Below the pieces are notes generated by a model. That model was not told where the DNA came from. It saw only the letters and a list, made by a program, of their open reading frames with translations, and searched no databases. Shown in pieces: positions 51,831 to 61,616 of a stretch of DNA of 64,000 bases (positions within the stretch are counted from its first letter, which is position 1; the number at the start of each line of letters is the position of its first letter). Source of the stretch: Hoeflea sp. (lineage in GTDB: Bacteria; Pseudomonadota; Alphaproteobacteria; Rhizobiales; Rhizobiaceae); contig NZ_NVXQ01000002.1 of NCBI RefSeq assembly GCF_002733955.1, positions 186,001 through 250,000 on the forward strand, read 5' to 3'. Both the position numbers and the translations under genes were made by a program.

Positions 51831-52841
51831 CTAAGCTTTTTCAACTGTTTGCTCGATGGCGCCAAAGATCGAATGGCCATCGGCATCTTTCATTTCGATG
51901 CGAACCGTGTCGCCGAAACGCATGAACGGCGTCGACGGCTTGCCCGCCTTGATCGTCTCGATCATGCGGATCTCGGCGATGCAGGAATAGCCCGCGCCGC
52001 CTTCGCTCACCGGCTTGCCCGGGTCGCCGTCAGGCCCCTTGTTTGACACCGTGCCCGATCCGATGATGGTGCCGGCACACAGCGGCCGCGTCTTGGCCGC
52101 ATGCGCGATCAACCGCGGAAAATCGAATGTCATGTCGACCCCGGCATTGGCCCGCCCGAAGGCCTCGCCATTCAGGTCCACTTCCAGCGGCAGACTGAGC
52201 TTGCCGCCATCCCATGCGTCACCCAACTCGTCCGGTGTTACCGTCACTGGCGAAAACGCCGAAGAGGGTTTTGCGTGGAAGAAGCCGAACCCCTTGCCGA
52301 GTTCGGCCGGGATCAATCCGCGCAGGCTGACATCATTGACCAGCATCACCAGTTCGATCGCCTCGCGGCAGGTGTCGATATCGGCGCCCATCGGCACATC
52401 GCCGACAATCACCGCCACTTCGCCTTCGCAATCGATGCCCCAGGCTTCATCGGCCATCCGGATCGGGCCGCGCGGCGCCAGGAACGAATCCGAGCCGCCC
52501 TGGTACATCAGCGGGTCTTCCCAGAAGCTCGGCGGCATTTCCGCACCCCGCGCCTTGCGCACCAGTTCGACGTGATTGACGTAGGCCGAGCCGTCGGCCC
52601 ACTGATAGGCCCGCGGCAATGGTGACAGCGCGTCACGTTCGTGAAACCGCTCGGTCGGCTCGGCGCCGGTCTCGAGCATCGCCGCCACATCCTGAAGTCT
52701 CGGGCCCACATGCTGCCAGTCATCGAGCGCCGCCTGAAGCGTCCGCGCGATATGCGGCACCCCGGTGGCGCGGGTGAGATCACGCGAGACGACGACAAGA
52801 CGTCCATCCCGGCTGCCGTCACGAAGAGTGGCTAGTTTCAT
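51831..52841 (-). CDS. Fumarylacetoacetate hydrolase family protein
   Basis: 336-residue FAH-fold hydrolase, last step of the homogentisate pathway (fumarylacetoacetate to fumarate and acetoacetate). Metal-binding and catalytic features include WGIDCEGEVAVIVGD (Glu ligand), MLVNDVSLRGL, and the GTIIGSGTVSNKGP loop typical of bacterial fumarylacetoacetases. It is shorter than mammalian FAH (about 420) but normal for the bacterial type. AGAGGA precedes the ATG. Second gene of the run after hmgA. Confidence 0.9.
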   Translation of the reverse strand: MKLATLRDGSRDGRLVVVSRDLTRATGVPHIARTLQAALDDWQHVGPRLQDVAAMLETGAEPTERFHERDALSPLPRAYQWADGSAYVNHVELVRKARGAEMPPSFWEDPLMYQGGSDSFLAPRGPIRMADEAWGIDCEGEVAVIVGDVPMGADIDTCREAIELVMLVNDVSLRGLIPAELGKGFGFFHAKPSSAFSPVTVTPDELGDAWDGGKLSLPLEVDLNGEAFGRANAGVDMTFDFPRLIAHAAKTRPLCAGTIIGSGTVSNKGPDGDPGKPVSEGGAGYSCIAEIRMIETIKAGKPSTPFMRFGDTVRIEMKDADGHSIFGAIEQTVEKA

Positions 52842-53010
52842 GCGATTTTCCTCTGTGGTTTGTCAGACGGGCTTGGAGATCCAGCCCGTCTCTCCCTTTG
52901 TCTCTTGCCTGAACCGGGCACTTTCGCCCTCGCGTTCAGGATTGCCGGTCGGCGCCACCACGCCTGGTTTGCCAGACGACACAGCGGGGTTCCGGCATCA
53001 TGTCCGATGC

Positions 53011-54342
53011 CTACTTGGCGCCCGACCAGCCACCGGCTTCCGGCGTGCCGTCGAACTTGCGCTCAAGCCCCTCCCAGCAATTCACGTAGCTGGTCTGAAG
53101 CGTATCGAGCTCCGCCGCGTAGCGGGTGACCATCTGCGGGAATCGTGTTTCAAACATGAACGCCATCGTATCGGACAGCTTGACCGGTTTCAGGTCCACC
53201 GTCGAGGCCTTTTCGAACGCGTCATGATCGGGCCCGTGCGGCATCATCATGTTGTGCAGGCTCATCCCGCCCGGCACGAAGCCTTCTTCCTTGGCGTCGT
53301 ACTGGCCCTGGATCAAGCCCATGAACTCGCTCATGATATTGCGGTGATACCAGGGTGGACGGAACGAATGTTCGGCCACCATCCAGCGCGGCGGGAAGAT
53401 GACGAAATCGATATTCGCGGTGCCCGCCTCGCCCGACGGCGCCGTCAGCACCGTAAAGATTGAGGGGTCCGGATGGTCAAAGCCGATCGCACCCACCGGC
53501 GAATAGGTCCTCAGATCATATTTGTAAGGCGCATAATTGCCGTGCCAGGCCACCACATCGAGCGGCGAGTGGCCGATCGCGGTGACATGAAACACGCCGC
53601 ACCACTTGATATGCACCAGGCAGGTGGTTTCCTTGTCTTCATAGGCGGCCACCGGGGTCTTGAAGTCGCGCGGATTGGCCAGGCAATTGGCGCCGATCGG
53701 CCCGCGCTCAGGCAGCGTGAACTTGGCGCCGTAATTCTCGCAGACGTAGCCGCGTGCGCGCTCAACGCCGTCGCCGCGCTTCACCTTGAACATCATGCCG
53801 CGCGGCAGCACGGCGATTTCCAACGGCGCCACCTCGATGATCCCCATCTCGGTGAAGATCGTCAGCGCGCCTTCCTGCGGCACGATCATCAGCTCGCCAT
53901 CGGCATTGAAGAAATAGTCATCCTCCATGTCGGCCGTCAGCGCATAGACATGGGTCGCCATCCCCACCTGCCCGACAACATCGCCGGCGGTGGTGATGGT
54001 GCGCATCGCGTCGAGAAAATTGACCTCACCCTCGGGATAGGGCAGCGGATCCCAGCGCCGCTGGCCCAGCGACAGGATGTCGGGCTCGTTGCGCGGCGCC
54101 GACAGCCAGTGCGACCGCTCGATGATGCGGAAGTCGGTGGTATGGCGCACGGTCGGGCGGATCCGGTACAGCCACGAGCGCTCATTGGTGCCGCGCGGCG
54201 CGGTAAACGGCGAACCGGACAGCTGCTCGGCATAGAGCCCGTAGGCACAGCGCTGCGGCGAATTCTGCCCTTGCGGCAAGGCGCCCGGCAGGCTTTCCGT
54301 TTCAAAGTCGTTTCCAAAACCCGGCATATAGGCAAGCGACAT
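53011..54342 (-). CDS. hmgA: Homogentisate 1,2-dioxygenase
   Basis: 443-residue iron(II) dioxygenase that opens homogentisate to maleylacetoacetate. The start [20 protein letters not shown], the sequence [19 protein letters not shown] with iron ligands and [16 protein letters not shown] near the C-terminus are diagnostic. ATG 54342 has GGAG 7 bases upstream; an upstream in-frame TTG (54366) is less likely. First gene of the minus-strand homogentisate operon. Confidence 0.97.
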   Translation of the reverse strand: MSLAYMPGFGNDFETESLPGALPQGQNSPQRCAYGLYAEQLSGSPFTAPRGTNERSWLYRIRPTVRHTTDFRIIERSHWLSAPRNEPDILSLGQRRWDPLPYPEGEVNFLDAMRTITTAGDVVGQVGMATHVYALTADMEDDYFFNADGELMIVPQEGALTIFTEMGIIEVAPLEIAVLPRGMMFKVKRGDGVERARGYVCENYGAKFTLPERGPIGANCLANPRDFKTPVAAYEDKETTCLVHIKWCGVFHVTAIGHSPLDVVAWHGNYAPYKYDLRTYSPVGAIGFDHPDPSIFTVLTAPSGEAGTANIDFVIFPPRWMVAEHSFRPPWYHRNIMSEFMGLIQGQYDAKEEGFVPGGMSLHNMMMPHGPDHDAFEKASTVDLKPVKLSDTMAFMFETRFPQMVTRYAAELDTLQTSYVNCWEGLERKFDGTPEAGGWSGAK

Positions 54343-54529
54343 TGGAGCACTCCGATAGCTGTTCAAATCAGAGCCGCATAAAATCAGTTGTAAATGTAAC
54401 TATCAACAGCACCGCCGATGATATTCCGATCGCTGCGGGGGGTGTCGCGACAGACCAGAGATTGTGTGTCACGAGGTGTCTTTGATACTATGTCTGCGAA
54501 CAGTTTCACCTGATATCCGGAGGCCCCCG

Positions 54530-55054
54530 GTGAGCCTGGAAACCGAGATACGAGAATGGGACCAGAAGTCCGTGGCGGCGATCACGGAGATTCATGCCGA
54601 TCATGCAGCAGATCCGGATTTCATCGACCGACTGCTGTCGCTGGCAGATGAAACGGAGCTCGGGACCGGCGCCACCTGGCTGATCAAGCATCAGCTGGAA
54701 AACAGGTTGGCGCAGCTCGACCAGGCACAAACGCTCATACTGATCGGCTTGCTTCCAAGACTGTCAGGCTGGGAGGCCAGGCTGCATTGCCTGCAGATTT
54801 TTCCCTTTATCACCCTGCCCCGCGAAGGAGGCGACTTGATCCTGCACTTCGTGCTGGACTGCAGCAGAGACGACAACAAGTTCGTTCGGGCCTGGGCCTA
54901 TTCCGGGCTGCACCAGCTGGCGCTCGCCCATCCGGAGTATCGCGAACAGGCGCGCGTGATTCTGGAAACAGCCCAGGAGAGCGAGCGCGCGGCTTCGGTG
55001 AAAGTGCGTTTGCGGCGCGCACTCAAAAAGGGTTTTCCGGGCGCTGATGCCTGA
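54530..55054 (+). CDS. HEAT-repeat-like helical protein
   Basis: 174-residue all-helical protein with repeat-like segments (LPRLSGWEARLHCLQIFPFI, RDDNKFVRAWAYSGLHQLAL, RAASVKVRLRRALKKG) that resemble HEAT repeats, a protein-binding scaffold. GTG start at 54530 has GGAGG 7 bases upstream. It is divergent from hmgA and converges on mmsB. No enzymatic motif; role unknown. Confidence 0.75.
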   Translation: MSLETEIREWDQKSVAAITEIHADHAADPDFIDRLLSLADETELGTGATWLIKHQLENRLAQLDQAQTLILIGLLPRLSGWEARLHCLQIFPFITLPREGGDLILHFVLDCSRDDNKFVRAWAYSGLHQLALAHPEYREQARVILETAQESERAASVKVRLRRALKKGFPGADA

Positions 55055-55083
55055 TCCGACGGATCACATACACGTCTGCTTGC

Positions 55084-55938
55084 CTATTTCAGCTTTTCGA
55101 TCATGGCCGAGAAATCGCGGCCTTTGCCGTCACCAGACACGAACGCGTCATAGAGCTCGGTCGCCCGTGCCCCCATCGGCGTCTGCGCCGACACGCTGCC
55201 TGCCGCCTGTTGCGACAGCTTCAGGTCCTTGAGCATCAGCTCGGCGGCAAAACCGGGCTTGTAGCCATTGTCAGCCGGGCTTTGCGGACCGACACCGGGC
55301 ACAGGGCAATAGGTGTTGACCGACCAGCACGAGCCCGACGAGGTCGAGACCACGTCAAACAGGCCTTGCGCCGACAGCCCCAGTTTCTCGGCCAGCGCAA
55401 AGGCCTCACACGTACCGATCATCGAAATGCCAAGCAGCATGTTGTTGCAGATCTTGGCCGATTGCCCGGCACCGGCAGCCCCGCAATGCACCGCCTTCTG
55501 GCCCATGATCTCGAACAGCGGTGCGGCCCGGCCAAAGGCCTCGTCGCTGCCGCCGGCCATGAAGGTCAGCGTTCCGGCCGCCGCTCCGCCGACGCCGCCC
55601 GATACCGGCGCATCCACCGACAGCAGCCCCCTGGCAGCCGCCAGCTCATGCGCGGCTTTGGCGCTGTCCACATCCACCGTCGAGCAATCGATAAAAACCG
55701 AGCCCTTTGCACCCGCAGGAACAATCTCGGCATAGACCGAGCGCAGGATTTCGCCATTCGGCAGCATGGTGATCACCGCGTCCTGCCCGCTCGCAGCGTC
55801 CGCCGCAGAGCCTGCCTTGGCGGCCCCTTCGACGGTGACGCCCGCCACATCGAAGCCTGTCACTTCATGCCCGGCCTTGATCAGGTTCGCCGCCATCGGC
55901 GCACCCATGTTTCCCAGTCCGATAAATCCGATTTTCAT
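55084..55938 (-). CDS. mmsB: 3-hydroxyisobutyrate dehydrogenase
   Basis: 284-residue NAD-dependent beta-hydroxyacid dehydrogenase, converting 3-hydroxyisobutyrate to methylmalonate semialdehyde in valine breakdown. GFIGLGNMG (residues 4-12) binds NAD, DAPVSGGVGGA (109-119) is the substrate loop, and K162 in AKICNNMLLG is the catalytic Lys. GGGAGG lies 6 bases before the ATG. Last gene of the mmsA-ACAD-HIBCH-mmsB operon. Confidence 0.94.
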   Translation of the reverse strand: MKIGFIGLGNMGAPMAANLIKAGHEVTGFDVAGVTVEGAAKAGSAADAASGQDAVITMLPNGEILRSVYAEIVPAGAKGSVFIDCSTVDVDSAKAAHELAAARGLLSVDAPVSGGVGGAAAGTLTFMAGGSDEAFGRAAPLFEIMGQKAVHCGAAGAGQSAKICNNMLLGISMIGTCEAFALAEKLGLSAQGLFDVVSTSSGSCWSVNTYCPVPGVGPQSPADNGYKPGFAAELMLKDLKLSQQAAGSVSAQTPMGARATELYDAFVSGDGKGRDFSAMIEKLK

Positions 55939-55983
55939 GACGTCCTCCCAAACTTCATTCGCAAATGGCAGAAAATGCCGCAG

Positions 55984-57006
55984 CTAGAATCCGATATCGC
56001 CGCCCGGCGGTTCCGACAGCATGGCCGCCACCGTTTCAGGTGTCACATCCTCAACCCTCGCATGTTGCCAGCGCGGGGTCCGGTCCTTGTCGATAATCGC
56101 CGCGCGGATGCCCTCGACGAAATCCCCTTCCGACGCACTGCGTGACGTAAACCGGTATTCCTGCTGCAAGGCAGAGCGGATCTCGTTGCTTTCGCGCGCC
56201 CGCCGCACCAGCTCGATGGTGCAGCTTGCCGACAGTGGCGAACCGGCCCGGATGGCCTTGGCGGTCGCCTGCCCCCAGTCATCATCCGGCAGGGACGCCA
56301 GAATGTCGCACGGCGTGGCGGCACCAAAATGCGCGTCCACCTGCGCCCGCATCGCCATCAACGGCCCATCTTCCGGATCCCGCGCAAGCGCTGCAACCGC
56401 AGACCAGTCACCAGTCTCGATCAGCGTTTCGGTCAGCCCCGCCCATTCGGCTTGCGGGATAAAGTAATCCGCAAAGCCTGCCAGAATCGCATCCGAAGCG
56501 TTCATCCGGTACCCGGTCACGCCAAGATATTCACCCAGCCGGCCCGGCGCCCGCGCCAGCAGCAGTGTGCCGCCGACGTCAGGCACCAGCCCGACAGCGC
56601 ATTCCGGCATCGCGATCTTCGAGCTCTCGCCCACCACCCGGTGCGAACCATGCAGCGACACGCCGACGCCGCCGCCCATGGTGAAGCCCTGGCACAGCGC
56701 GATATAGGGTTTTGGGTATTCCGCGATCTTGGCGTTGAGCCGGTATTCGTCGCGCCAGAACGCTCGGCCCAGCTCGAAATCGCCTTTCGCGGCGGTCTCA
56801 TGCATGAATTGCAGGTCGCCCCCGGCCGAGAAGGCCTTGTGGCCCTCGGCATCGATCAGCACGCAAGCTACGTCATCATCGTCGCGCCACTCATCAAGTG
56901 CCGCCTCGATTGCCAGCACCATCTCGTGGCTGACGGCATTGAGCGCCTCGGGCCGCTGCAGCGTGATCTGGCCGATGCGCCCGATCTTGCGGATGCGGAT
57001 GCTCAT
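55984..57006 (-). CDS. 3-hydroxyisobutyryl-CoA hydrolase (crotonase fold)
   Basis: 340-residue crotonase-superfamily enzyme that releases 3-hydroxyisobutyrate from its CoA ester. AFSAGGDLQ (58-66) and GGGVGVSLHG (111-120) form the oxyanion hole, and E135 and D143 in MPECAVGLVPDVGG are the family catalytic positions. Length and the C-terminal HIBCH extension separate it from enoyl-CoA hydratases. It overlaps the acyl-CoA dehydrogenase gene by 4 bases (ATGA). Confidence 0.92.
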   Translation of the reverse strand: MSIRIRKIGRIGQITLQRPEALNAVSHEMVLAIEAALDEWRDDDDVACVLIDAEGHKAFSAGGDLQFMHETAAKGDFELGRAFWRDEYRLNAKIAEYPKPYIALCQGFTMGGGVGVSLHGSHRVVGESSKIAMPECAVGLVPDVGGTLLLARAPGRLGEYLGVTGYRMNASDAILAGFADYFIPQAEWAGLTETLIETGDWSAVAALARDPEDGPLMAMRAQVDAHFGAATPCDILASLPDDDWGQATAKAIRAGSPLSASCTIELVRRARESNEIRSALQQEYRFTSRSASEGDFVEGIRAAIIDKDRTPRWQHARVEDVTPETVAAMLSEPPGGDIGF

Positions 57007-58151
57007 GCAGCGCGCTCCGAAAGCAGCGCCCGCGACACGATCAGCCGCATGATCTCATTGGTGCCCTCGAGGATCTGGTGCACCCGCAGGTCACGAACGA
57101 TCTTCTCGACGCCGTAATCAGCCAGATAGCCGTAGCCGCCATGCAGCTGCAGCGCGTCATTGGCCACATTGAACGCCGTGTCGGTGACGAACCGCTTGGC
57201 CATGGCGCAATATTTGGTCGCGTCCGGCGTCTTGCGGTCGAGCTTGCTCGCCGCCTGGCGCAGAAAGATGCGCGCCGCCTGCATTTCGGTTTCCATGTCG
57301 GCGAGGCGGAACTGCAGCGCCTGGAACTGGTCGATGGTTTTACCGAAGGCCTCGCGCTCGCCCATATAGCTAAGCGTCTTGTCGAGCGCCGATTGCGCCC
57401 CGCCCAGTGCGGAGGCGGCGATATTGAGCCGCCCGCCATCAAGCCCGCTCATGGCGTAACGGAAGCCGGCACCTTCTTCACCGAGCAGGTTTTCCGCCGG
57501 GATCACGCAATCATCAAACTGCACTTGCGAGGTCGGCTGCGAACGCCAGCCCATCTTGTCTTCCGGTGCGCCGAAGGAAAGCCCCGGCGTTCCGTTTTCG
57601 ACGACCACCGCGGAAATCCCCTTGGGTCCGTCAGCGCCGGTCCGGGTCATCACCAGGTAGAGATCTGAAAACCCGCCACCGGAGATGAACGCCTTGGTGC
57701 CGTTGAGCTTGTAGCCCTCGTTGGTCCGGTCCGCCCGGGTCCTGAGCGCCGAGGCATCAGACCCGGAACCGGGCTCGGTCAGGCAGTAGGAGGCGATCTT
57801 GGTCATGCTGACGAGATCAGGCAGCAGCCGCGCCTTCATCTCGTCCGAGCCATAGGATGACACCATCCATGTGCACATGTTGTGGATCGAAAGGAACGAG
57901 GCCACCGAAGGGCACGCCATCGACAGCGCCTCGAACACCAGCGTGGCGTCGAGCCGGGTGAGCCCCGACCCGCCGTCTTCTTCCGGCACATAGATCGCCG
58001 CCAGCCCAAGGGCTGCTGCTTCTTCAAGCACGCCGCGCGGGATCGCTTCGTCCTTCTCCCACTTGGCCGCGAACGGAGCGATCTTCTCGGCCCCGAAATC
58101 CCGGGCCATGTCAAAGATTGCCTGCTGTTCTTCGTTCAGCTCAAAGTCCAT
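57003..58151 (-). CDS. Isobutyryl-CoA dehydrogenase (acyl-CoA dehydrogenase family)
   Basis: 382-residue FAD enzyme. YCLTEPGSGSDA (122-133) is the ACAD signature near flavin, LQLHGGYGYLADYGVEK (335-351) contacts FAD, and E362 in LEGTNEIMR is the catalytic base. Context with mmsA, HIBCH and mmsB points to isobutyryl-CoA from valine as the substrate. GAGGAGG lies 11 bases upstream of the ATG. Electron acceptor would be ETF. Confidence 0.92.
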   Translation of the reverse strand: MDFELNEEQQAIFDMARDFGAEKIAPFAAKWEKDEAIPRGVLEEAAALGLAAIYVPEEDGGSGLTRLDATLVFEALSMACPSVASFLSIHNMCTWMVSSYGSDEMKARLLPDLVSMTKIASYCLTEPGSGSDASALRTRADRTNEGYKLNGTKAFISGGGFSDLYLVMTRTGADGPKGISAVVVENGTPGLSFGAPEDKMGWRSQPTSQVQFDDCVIPAENLLGEEGAGFRYAMSGLDGGRLNIAASALGGAQSALDKTLSYMGEREAFGKTIDQFQALQFRLADMETEMQAARIFLRQAASKLDRKTPDATKYCAMAKRFVTDTAFNVANDALQLHGGYGYLADYGVEKIVRDLRVHQILEGTNEIMRLIVSRALLSERAA

Positions 58152-58196
58152 GCCGTTTCCGCCTCCTCATCCGGAAATTGCCTGCCGCCCTCGTTA

Positions 58197-59696
58197 TCAC
58201 CCCATGGTCGGAATCGAGAACTCGGCCCCTTCCTTGATACCGGAAGGCCAGCGCGCGGTCACCGTCTTGGTGCGGGTGTAGAAGCGGAAAGAATCCGGGC
58301 CGTGCTGGTTGAGATCGCCGAAGCCGGATTTCTTCCAGCCGCCGAAGGTGTGATAGGCCAGCGGCACCGGGATCGGCACATTGACGCCGACCATGCCGAT
58401 ATTGATCCGGCTGACGAAATCGCGCGCGGTATCACCGTCGCGGGTGTAGATCGCAGTGCCGTTGCCATACTCATGTTCCATCGGATAGCGAAGGGCTTCC
58501 GCATAGGTCGGCGCACGGACCACGGAGAGCACCGGGCCGAAGATTTCCTGGGTGTAGATGTCCATGTCGCGGGTGACATTGTCGAACAGGCAGCCGCCGA
58601 CAAAATAGCCGTTCTCATACCCCTGCATCGAGAACTTGCGGCCATCGACCACCAGCTTGGCGCCCTGCTCGACACCGGAATCGACCAGACCCAGCACCCG
58701 GTCGCGGGCCTCACGCGTCACCAGCGGACCGAAATCGACATCATTGCCGTCCGTATAGGGCCCGATCTTGAGAGCTTCGACGCGCGGCGTCAGCTTTTCG
58801 ATCAGCCGGTCTGCCGTCTCCTGGCCCACCGGCACGGCCACCGAAATTGCCATGCAGCGTTCGCCCGCTGCGCCGTATCCGGCACCGATCAGCGCGTCGA
58901 CGGCCTGGTCCATGTCGGCGTCGGGCATGATGATCATGTGGTTCTTGGCGCCGCCAAAGCACTGCACCCGCTTGCCGTTGGCGCAACCCCGCGCATAGAT
59001 GTATTCCGCAATCGGCGTCGAGCCGACAAAGCCGATGGCCATGATCTCGGGATGATCGAGGATCGCGTCCACCGCGCCCTTGTCGCCATTGACGACATTG
59101 AGAATGCCGTCCGGCGCACCGGCTTCGCTCATCAGCTCGGCCAGCATCAGCGGCACGGAAGGATCGCGCTCGGATGGCTTGAGGATGAAGGCGTTGCCGG
59201 CGGCGATTGCCGGGCAGAATTTCCACATCGGGATCATCGCCGGGAAGTTGAACGGGGTGATGCCGGCGACCACGCCGAGCGGCTGGCGCAGCGAGTACAT
59301 GTCGATGCCCGGACCCGCGCCTTCGGTGAACTCGCCCTTCAAGAGATGTGGCGCGCCAAAGCAGAATTCAGCCACTTCGAGGCCGCGAATGATGTCGCCC
59401 TTGGCATCGGGAATGGTCTTGCCGTGTTCGCGCGACAGCGCTTCGGCCAGCTTGTCCATGTCGCGGTGCAAAAGCTCGACGAACTTCATCAGCACCCGGG
59501 CGCGCTTCTGCGGGTTGGTGGCAGCCCAGCCGACTTGCGCGCGTGCCGCAACCGCCACGGCTTCCGCCAGTTCCTCGTTCGAGGCCAGCGGCACCTGCGA
59601 CTGAACTTCGCCGGTCGCCGGGTTCATCACGTCGGCAAAACGTCCGGATTTGCCCTTTACGTGCTGGCCGCCAATGAAATGAGTGAGTTCCTGCAT
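58197..59696 (-). CDS. mmsA: Methylmalonate-semialdehyde dehydrogenase (CoA-acylating)
   Basis: 499-residue aldehyde dehydrogenase converting methylmalonate semialdehyde to propionyl-CoA, NADH and CO2. FNFPAMIPMWKFCPAIAAGN (150-169), KPSERDPSVP and C281 in GAAGERCMAIS are the MmsA-type cofactor and catalytic motifs. GGAGG lies 7 bases upstream of the ATG. First gene of the valine operon; its promoter should be in the 114 bases between it and the SDR gene upstream, which I could not resolve into boxes. Confidence 0.95.
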   Translation of the reverse strand: MQELTHFIGGQHVKGKSGRFADVMNPATGEVQSQVPLASNEELAEAVAVAARAQVGWAATNPQKRARVLMKFVELLHRDMDKLAEALSREHGKTIPDAKGDIIRGLEVAEFCFGAPHLLKGEFTEGAGPGIDMYSLRQPLGVVAGITPFNFPAMIPMWKFCPAIAAGNAFILKPSERDPSVPLMLAELMSEAGAPDGILNVVNGDKGAVDAILDHPEIMAIGFVGSTPIAEYIYARGCANGKRVQCFGGAKNHMIIMPDADMDQAVDALIGAGYGAAGERCMAISVAVPVGQETADRLIEKLTPRVEALKIGPYTDGNDVDFGPLVTREARDRVLGLVDSGVEQGAKLVVDGRKFSMQGYENGYFVGGCLFDNVTRDMDIYTQEIFGPVLSVVRAPTYAEALRYPMEHEYGNGTAIYTRDGDTARDFVSRINIGMVGVNVPIPVPLAYHTFGGWKKSGFGDLNQHGPDSFRFYTRTKTVTARWPSGIKEGAEFSIPTMG

Positions 59697-59810
59697 GGTC
59701 CTGCCTCCGGGATGATTGTGTTGATCCCACTGTGCGCTAACCGATCTTGATGTTCAATCCGCCGGATTGCTCAACCGATGTGCAAAAACCGTAGCCCTGT
59801 CAGGCGACGC

Positions 59811-60587
59811 TCAAGAAGCGCTCAGGCCGCCGTCGATCTGCAGGGTCTGGCCGGTAACGAAACTCGAGGCGGGATCCGCAAGATAAATCAGACCGTTGAT
59901 CACCTCGTCGACTTCCGCCAGCCGCCGCATCGGGATCGCCTGCACCAGCGAGGCTTCAGCGGCGTCGCGGTTGTCGCCGGCCTTGTCGAGAAAATCCGTG
60001 GCCATCGGCGTGCGCGCAAAGGATGGGCACAGGGCGTTCACCCGCACGCCCCGCCGGGCATATTCGATAGCCGCCGATTTGGTCATCCCCACCACGCCGT
60101 GTTTCGCCGCCGCATAGATCGACAGCATCGGCGCTGCCACCACACCGGCAACGGAGGCCACATTGATGATCGCCCCGCTCTCGCCGGTCTCGCGAAACCG
60201 CTGTTCCATAACCGGCAATTGCGCCCGCATGGCGTAGAACACGCCCAGCAGATCCACATCGATGATCTTCTTTGCCACATCGACCGGCGTTTTCGGCAAC
60301 GGCATCATGTCATGCGCAATACCGGCATTGTTGACCGCGATGTCGAGCCGCCCGTATTCGGACATGGCTTTCTCCACCAGCCGTTCGGACACGGCCGGAT
60401 CGGACACATCTCCATCGAGTGCCACGGCCTTGCCGCCGAGCTCGTCTGCCAGTGCCTCCAGACGGTCCGCACCGAGATCGCTCAGGACCAGGCTGGCACC
60501 GGCCTTGGAAAAATACCGTGCCGCGGCTGCGCCAAAACCTCCGGTCGCCCCGGTGAGGAGAACGACCCGTCCTGCAAAATCTGCCAT
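59811..60587 (-). CDS. Short-chain dehydrogenase/reductase
   Basis: 258-residue classical SDR. TGATGGFGAAAARYF (about 13-27) binds NAD(P), NNAGIAHD follows, and the catalytic set is S (NVASVAG), Y and K (SIYAAAKHG). It ends VTGQTLQIDGGLSAS. ATG 60587 has GAAAGG 7 bases upstream and lies 2 bases after the kinase-like gene. Probably oxidises a 3-hydroxyacyl-CoA or similar. Last gene of the minus-strand SDR-APH-SDR run. Confidence 0.88.
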   Translation of the reverse strand: MADFAGRVVLLTGATGGFGAAAARYFSKAGASLVLSDLGADRLEALADELGGKAVALDGDVSDPAVSERLVEKAMSEYGRLDIAVNNAGIAHDMMPLPKTPVDVAKKIIDVDLLGVFYAMRAQLPVMEQRFRETGESGAIINVASVAGVVAAPMLSIYAAAKHGVVGMTKSAAIEYARRGVRVNALCPSFARTPMATDFLDKAGDNRDAAEASLVQAIPMRRLAEVDEVINGLIYLADPASSFVTGQTLQIDGGLSAS

Positions 60588-60589
60588 CT

Positions 60590-61615
60590 CTATGCCTTTC
60601 CGGACATGATGCTGTTGGCCATCGACGCCAGTTGCGGCACCGCCTGCCCGATTTCCCTGGCGCGCTCCGGATTGGAGGCGTTTCCATCGAGCGACCGCTT
60701 GTAGACCCCTTGCAGGATCGCAGCGAGACGGAAGAAGGAGAACGACAGGCAGAAGGTCCAGTTGTCGACCGCAATGCCGCTGCGTTCGGAATAGCGCGCC
60801 ACATAATCGGCCTCGCTGGGGATCCCGAGTTCCGCGCGATCGAGGCCGCCCAGCCCGCGAAAGCCGCTCTTGTGCGGCAGCCGCCACTGCATGCACTGGT
60901 AAGACAGATCGGCTAGCGGATGCCCCAGTGTCGACAATTCCCAGTCGATCAGCGCCCGTACTTCCTCGCCGTGGGGGGCAAAGATCATGTTGTCGAGCCG
61001 GTAGTCGCCATGCACCACCGAGACCATTCCGTCATCATCGGGCAGATTGTCCCAGAGCCAGTCCATCAGCCGGTCCATATCCGGCAGTTCCTCGGTCTTC
61101 GAGGCAATATATTGCTCGCTCCAGCGCCGGATCTGGCGGGCGAAGTAATTGCCGGGACGACCGTAATCAGCCAGCCCCGCGGCTTCCGGATCAACACTGT
61201 GAAGCCGCGCCAGCACGTCGTTCATCCCGTCATAGATCGCGGCGCGCTCCTGCTTGCTGACTTCCGGCAGCGCCGGGTCCCAGAAGATCCGGCCTTCGAC
61301 CAGCTCCATGACGAAATACATCCGGCCGATCGCGCTGTCTTCGCCCGACAGGCCGTAGACCTTCGGAACCGGAACATTGTTTTCCGAAAGCGCCTTCATC
61401 ACCCGGTATTCGCGGTCGACCTGGTGCGCCGATTTCAGCAAGGTGCCGGGCGGCTTGGCGCGCAGCACGTAATTGCCGCTGTCGGCCTCCACCCGGTAGG
61501 TCGGGTTGGACTGGCCGGTGTTGAACTTTTCCACCGCGTGCAGGCCTGAAAAGCCGGGCACCAGCTCGTGCAGCTCGTCGGCCAGCGCGTCCATGTCGAA
61601 GGGTTGGTCTTCCAT
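60590..61615 (-). CDS. APH-fold phosphotransferase (ACAD10/11 N-domain, LvaA-like)
   Basis: 341-residue aminoglycoside-phosphotransferase-fold kinase of the acyl-CoA-linked type, homologous to the kinase half of mammalian ACAD10/11 and to LvaA of the Pseudomonas levulinate pathway. Motifs: FNTGQSNPTYRVEADSGNYVLRAKPPG (P-loop and ATP Lys), VVHGDYRLDNMIF (Brenner catalytic loop) and LIDWELSTLGHPLADLSY (metal Asp). Family members phosphorylate the 4-hydroxyl of hydroxyacyl-CoAs. ATG 61615 has AAGGA 8 bases upstream; ATG 61624 overlaps the previous stop and is the alternative. Confidence 0.88.
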   Translation of the reverse strand: MEDQPFDMDALADELHELVPGFSGLHAVEKFNTGQSNPTYRVEADSGNYVLRAKPPGTLLKSAHQVDREYRVMKALSENNVPVPKVYGLSGEDSAIGRMYFVMELVEGRIFWDPALPEVSKQERAAIYDGMNDVLARLHSVDPEAAGLADYGRPGNYFARQIRRWSEQYIASKTEELPDMDRLMDWLWDNLPDDDGMVSVVHGDYRLDNMIFAPHGEEVRALIDWELSTLGHPLADLSYQCMQWRLPHKSGFRGLGGLDRAELGIPSEADYVARYSERSGIAVDNWTFCLSFSFFRLAAILQGVYKRSLDGNASNPERAREIGQAVPQLASMANSIMSGKA

Positions 61616-61616
61616 G

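Noticed and set aside
57882-59750. 622-codon plus-strand frame
   Set aside because: Antisense to mmsA and the acyl-CoA dehydrogenase gene, both of which show complete motifs.
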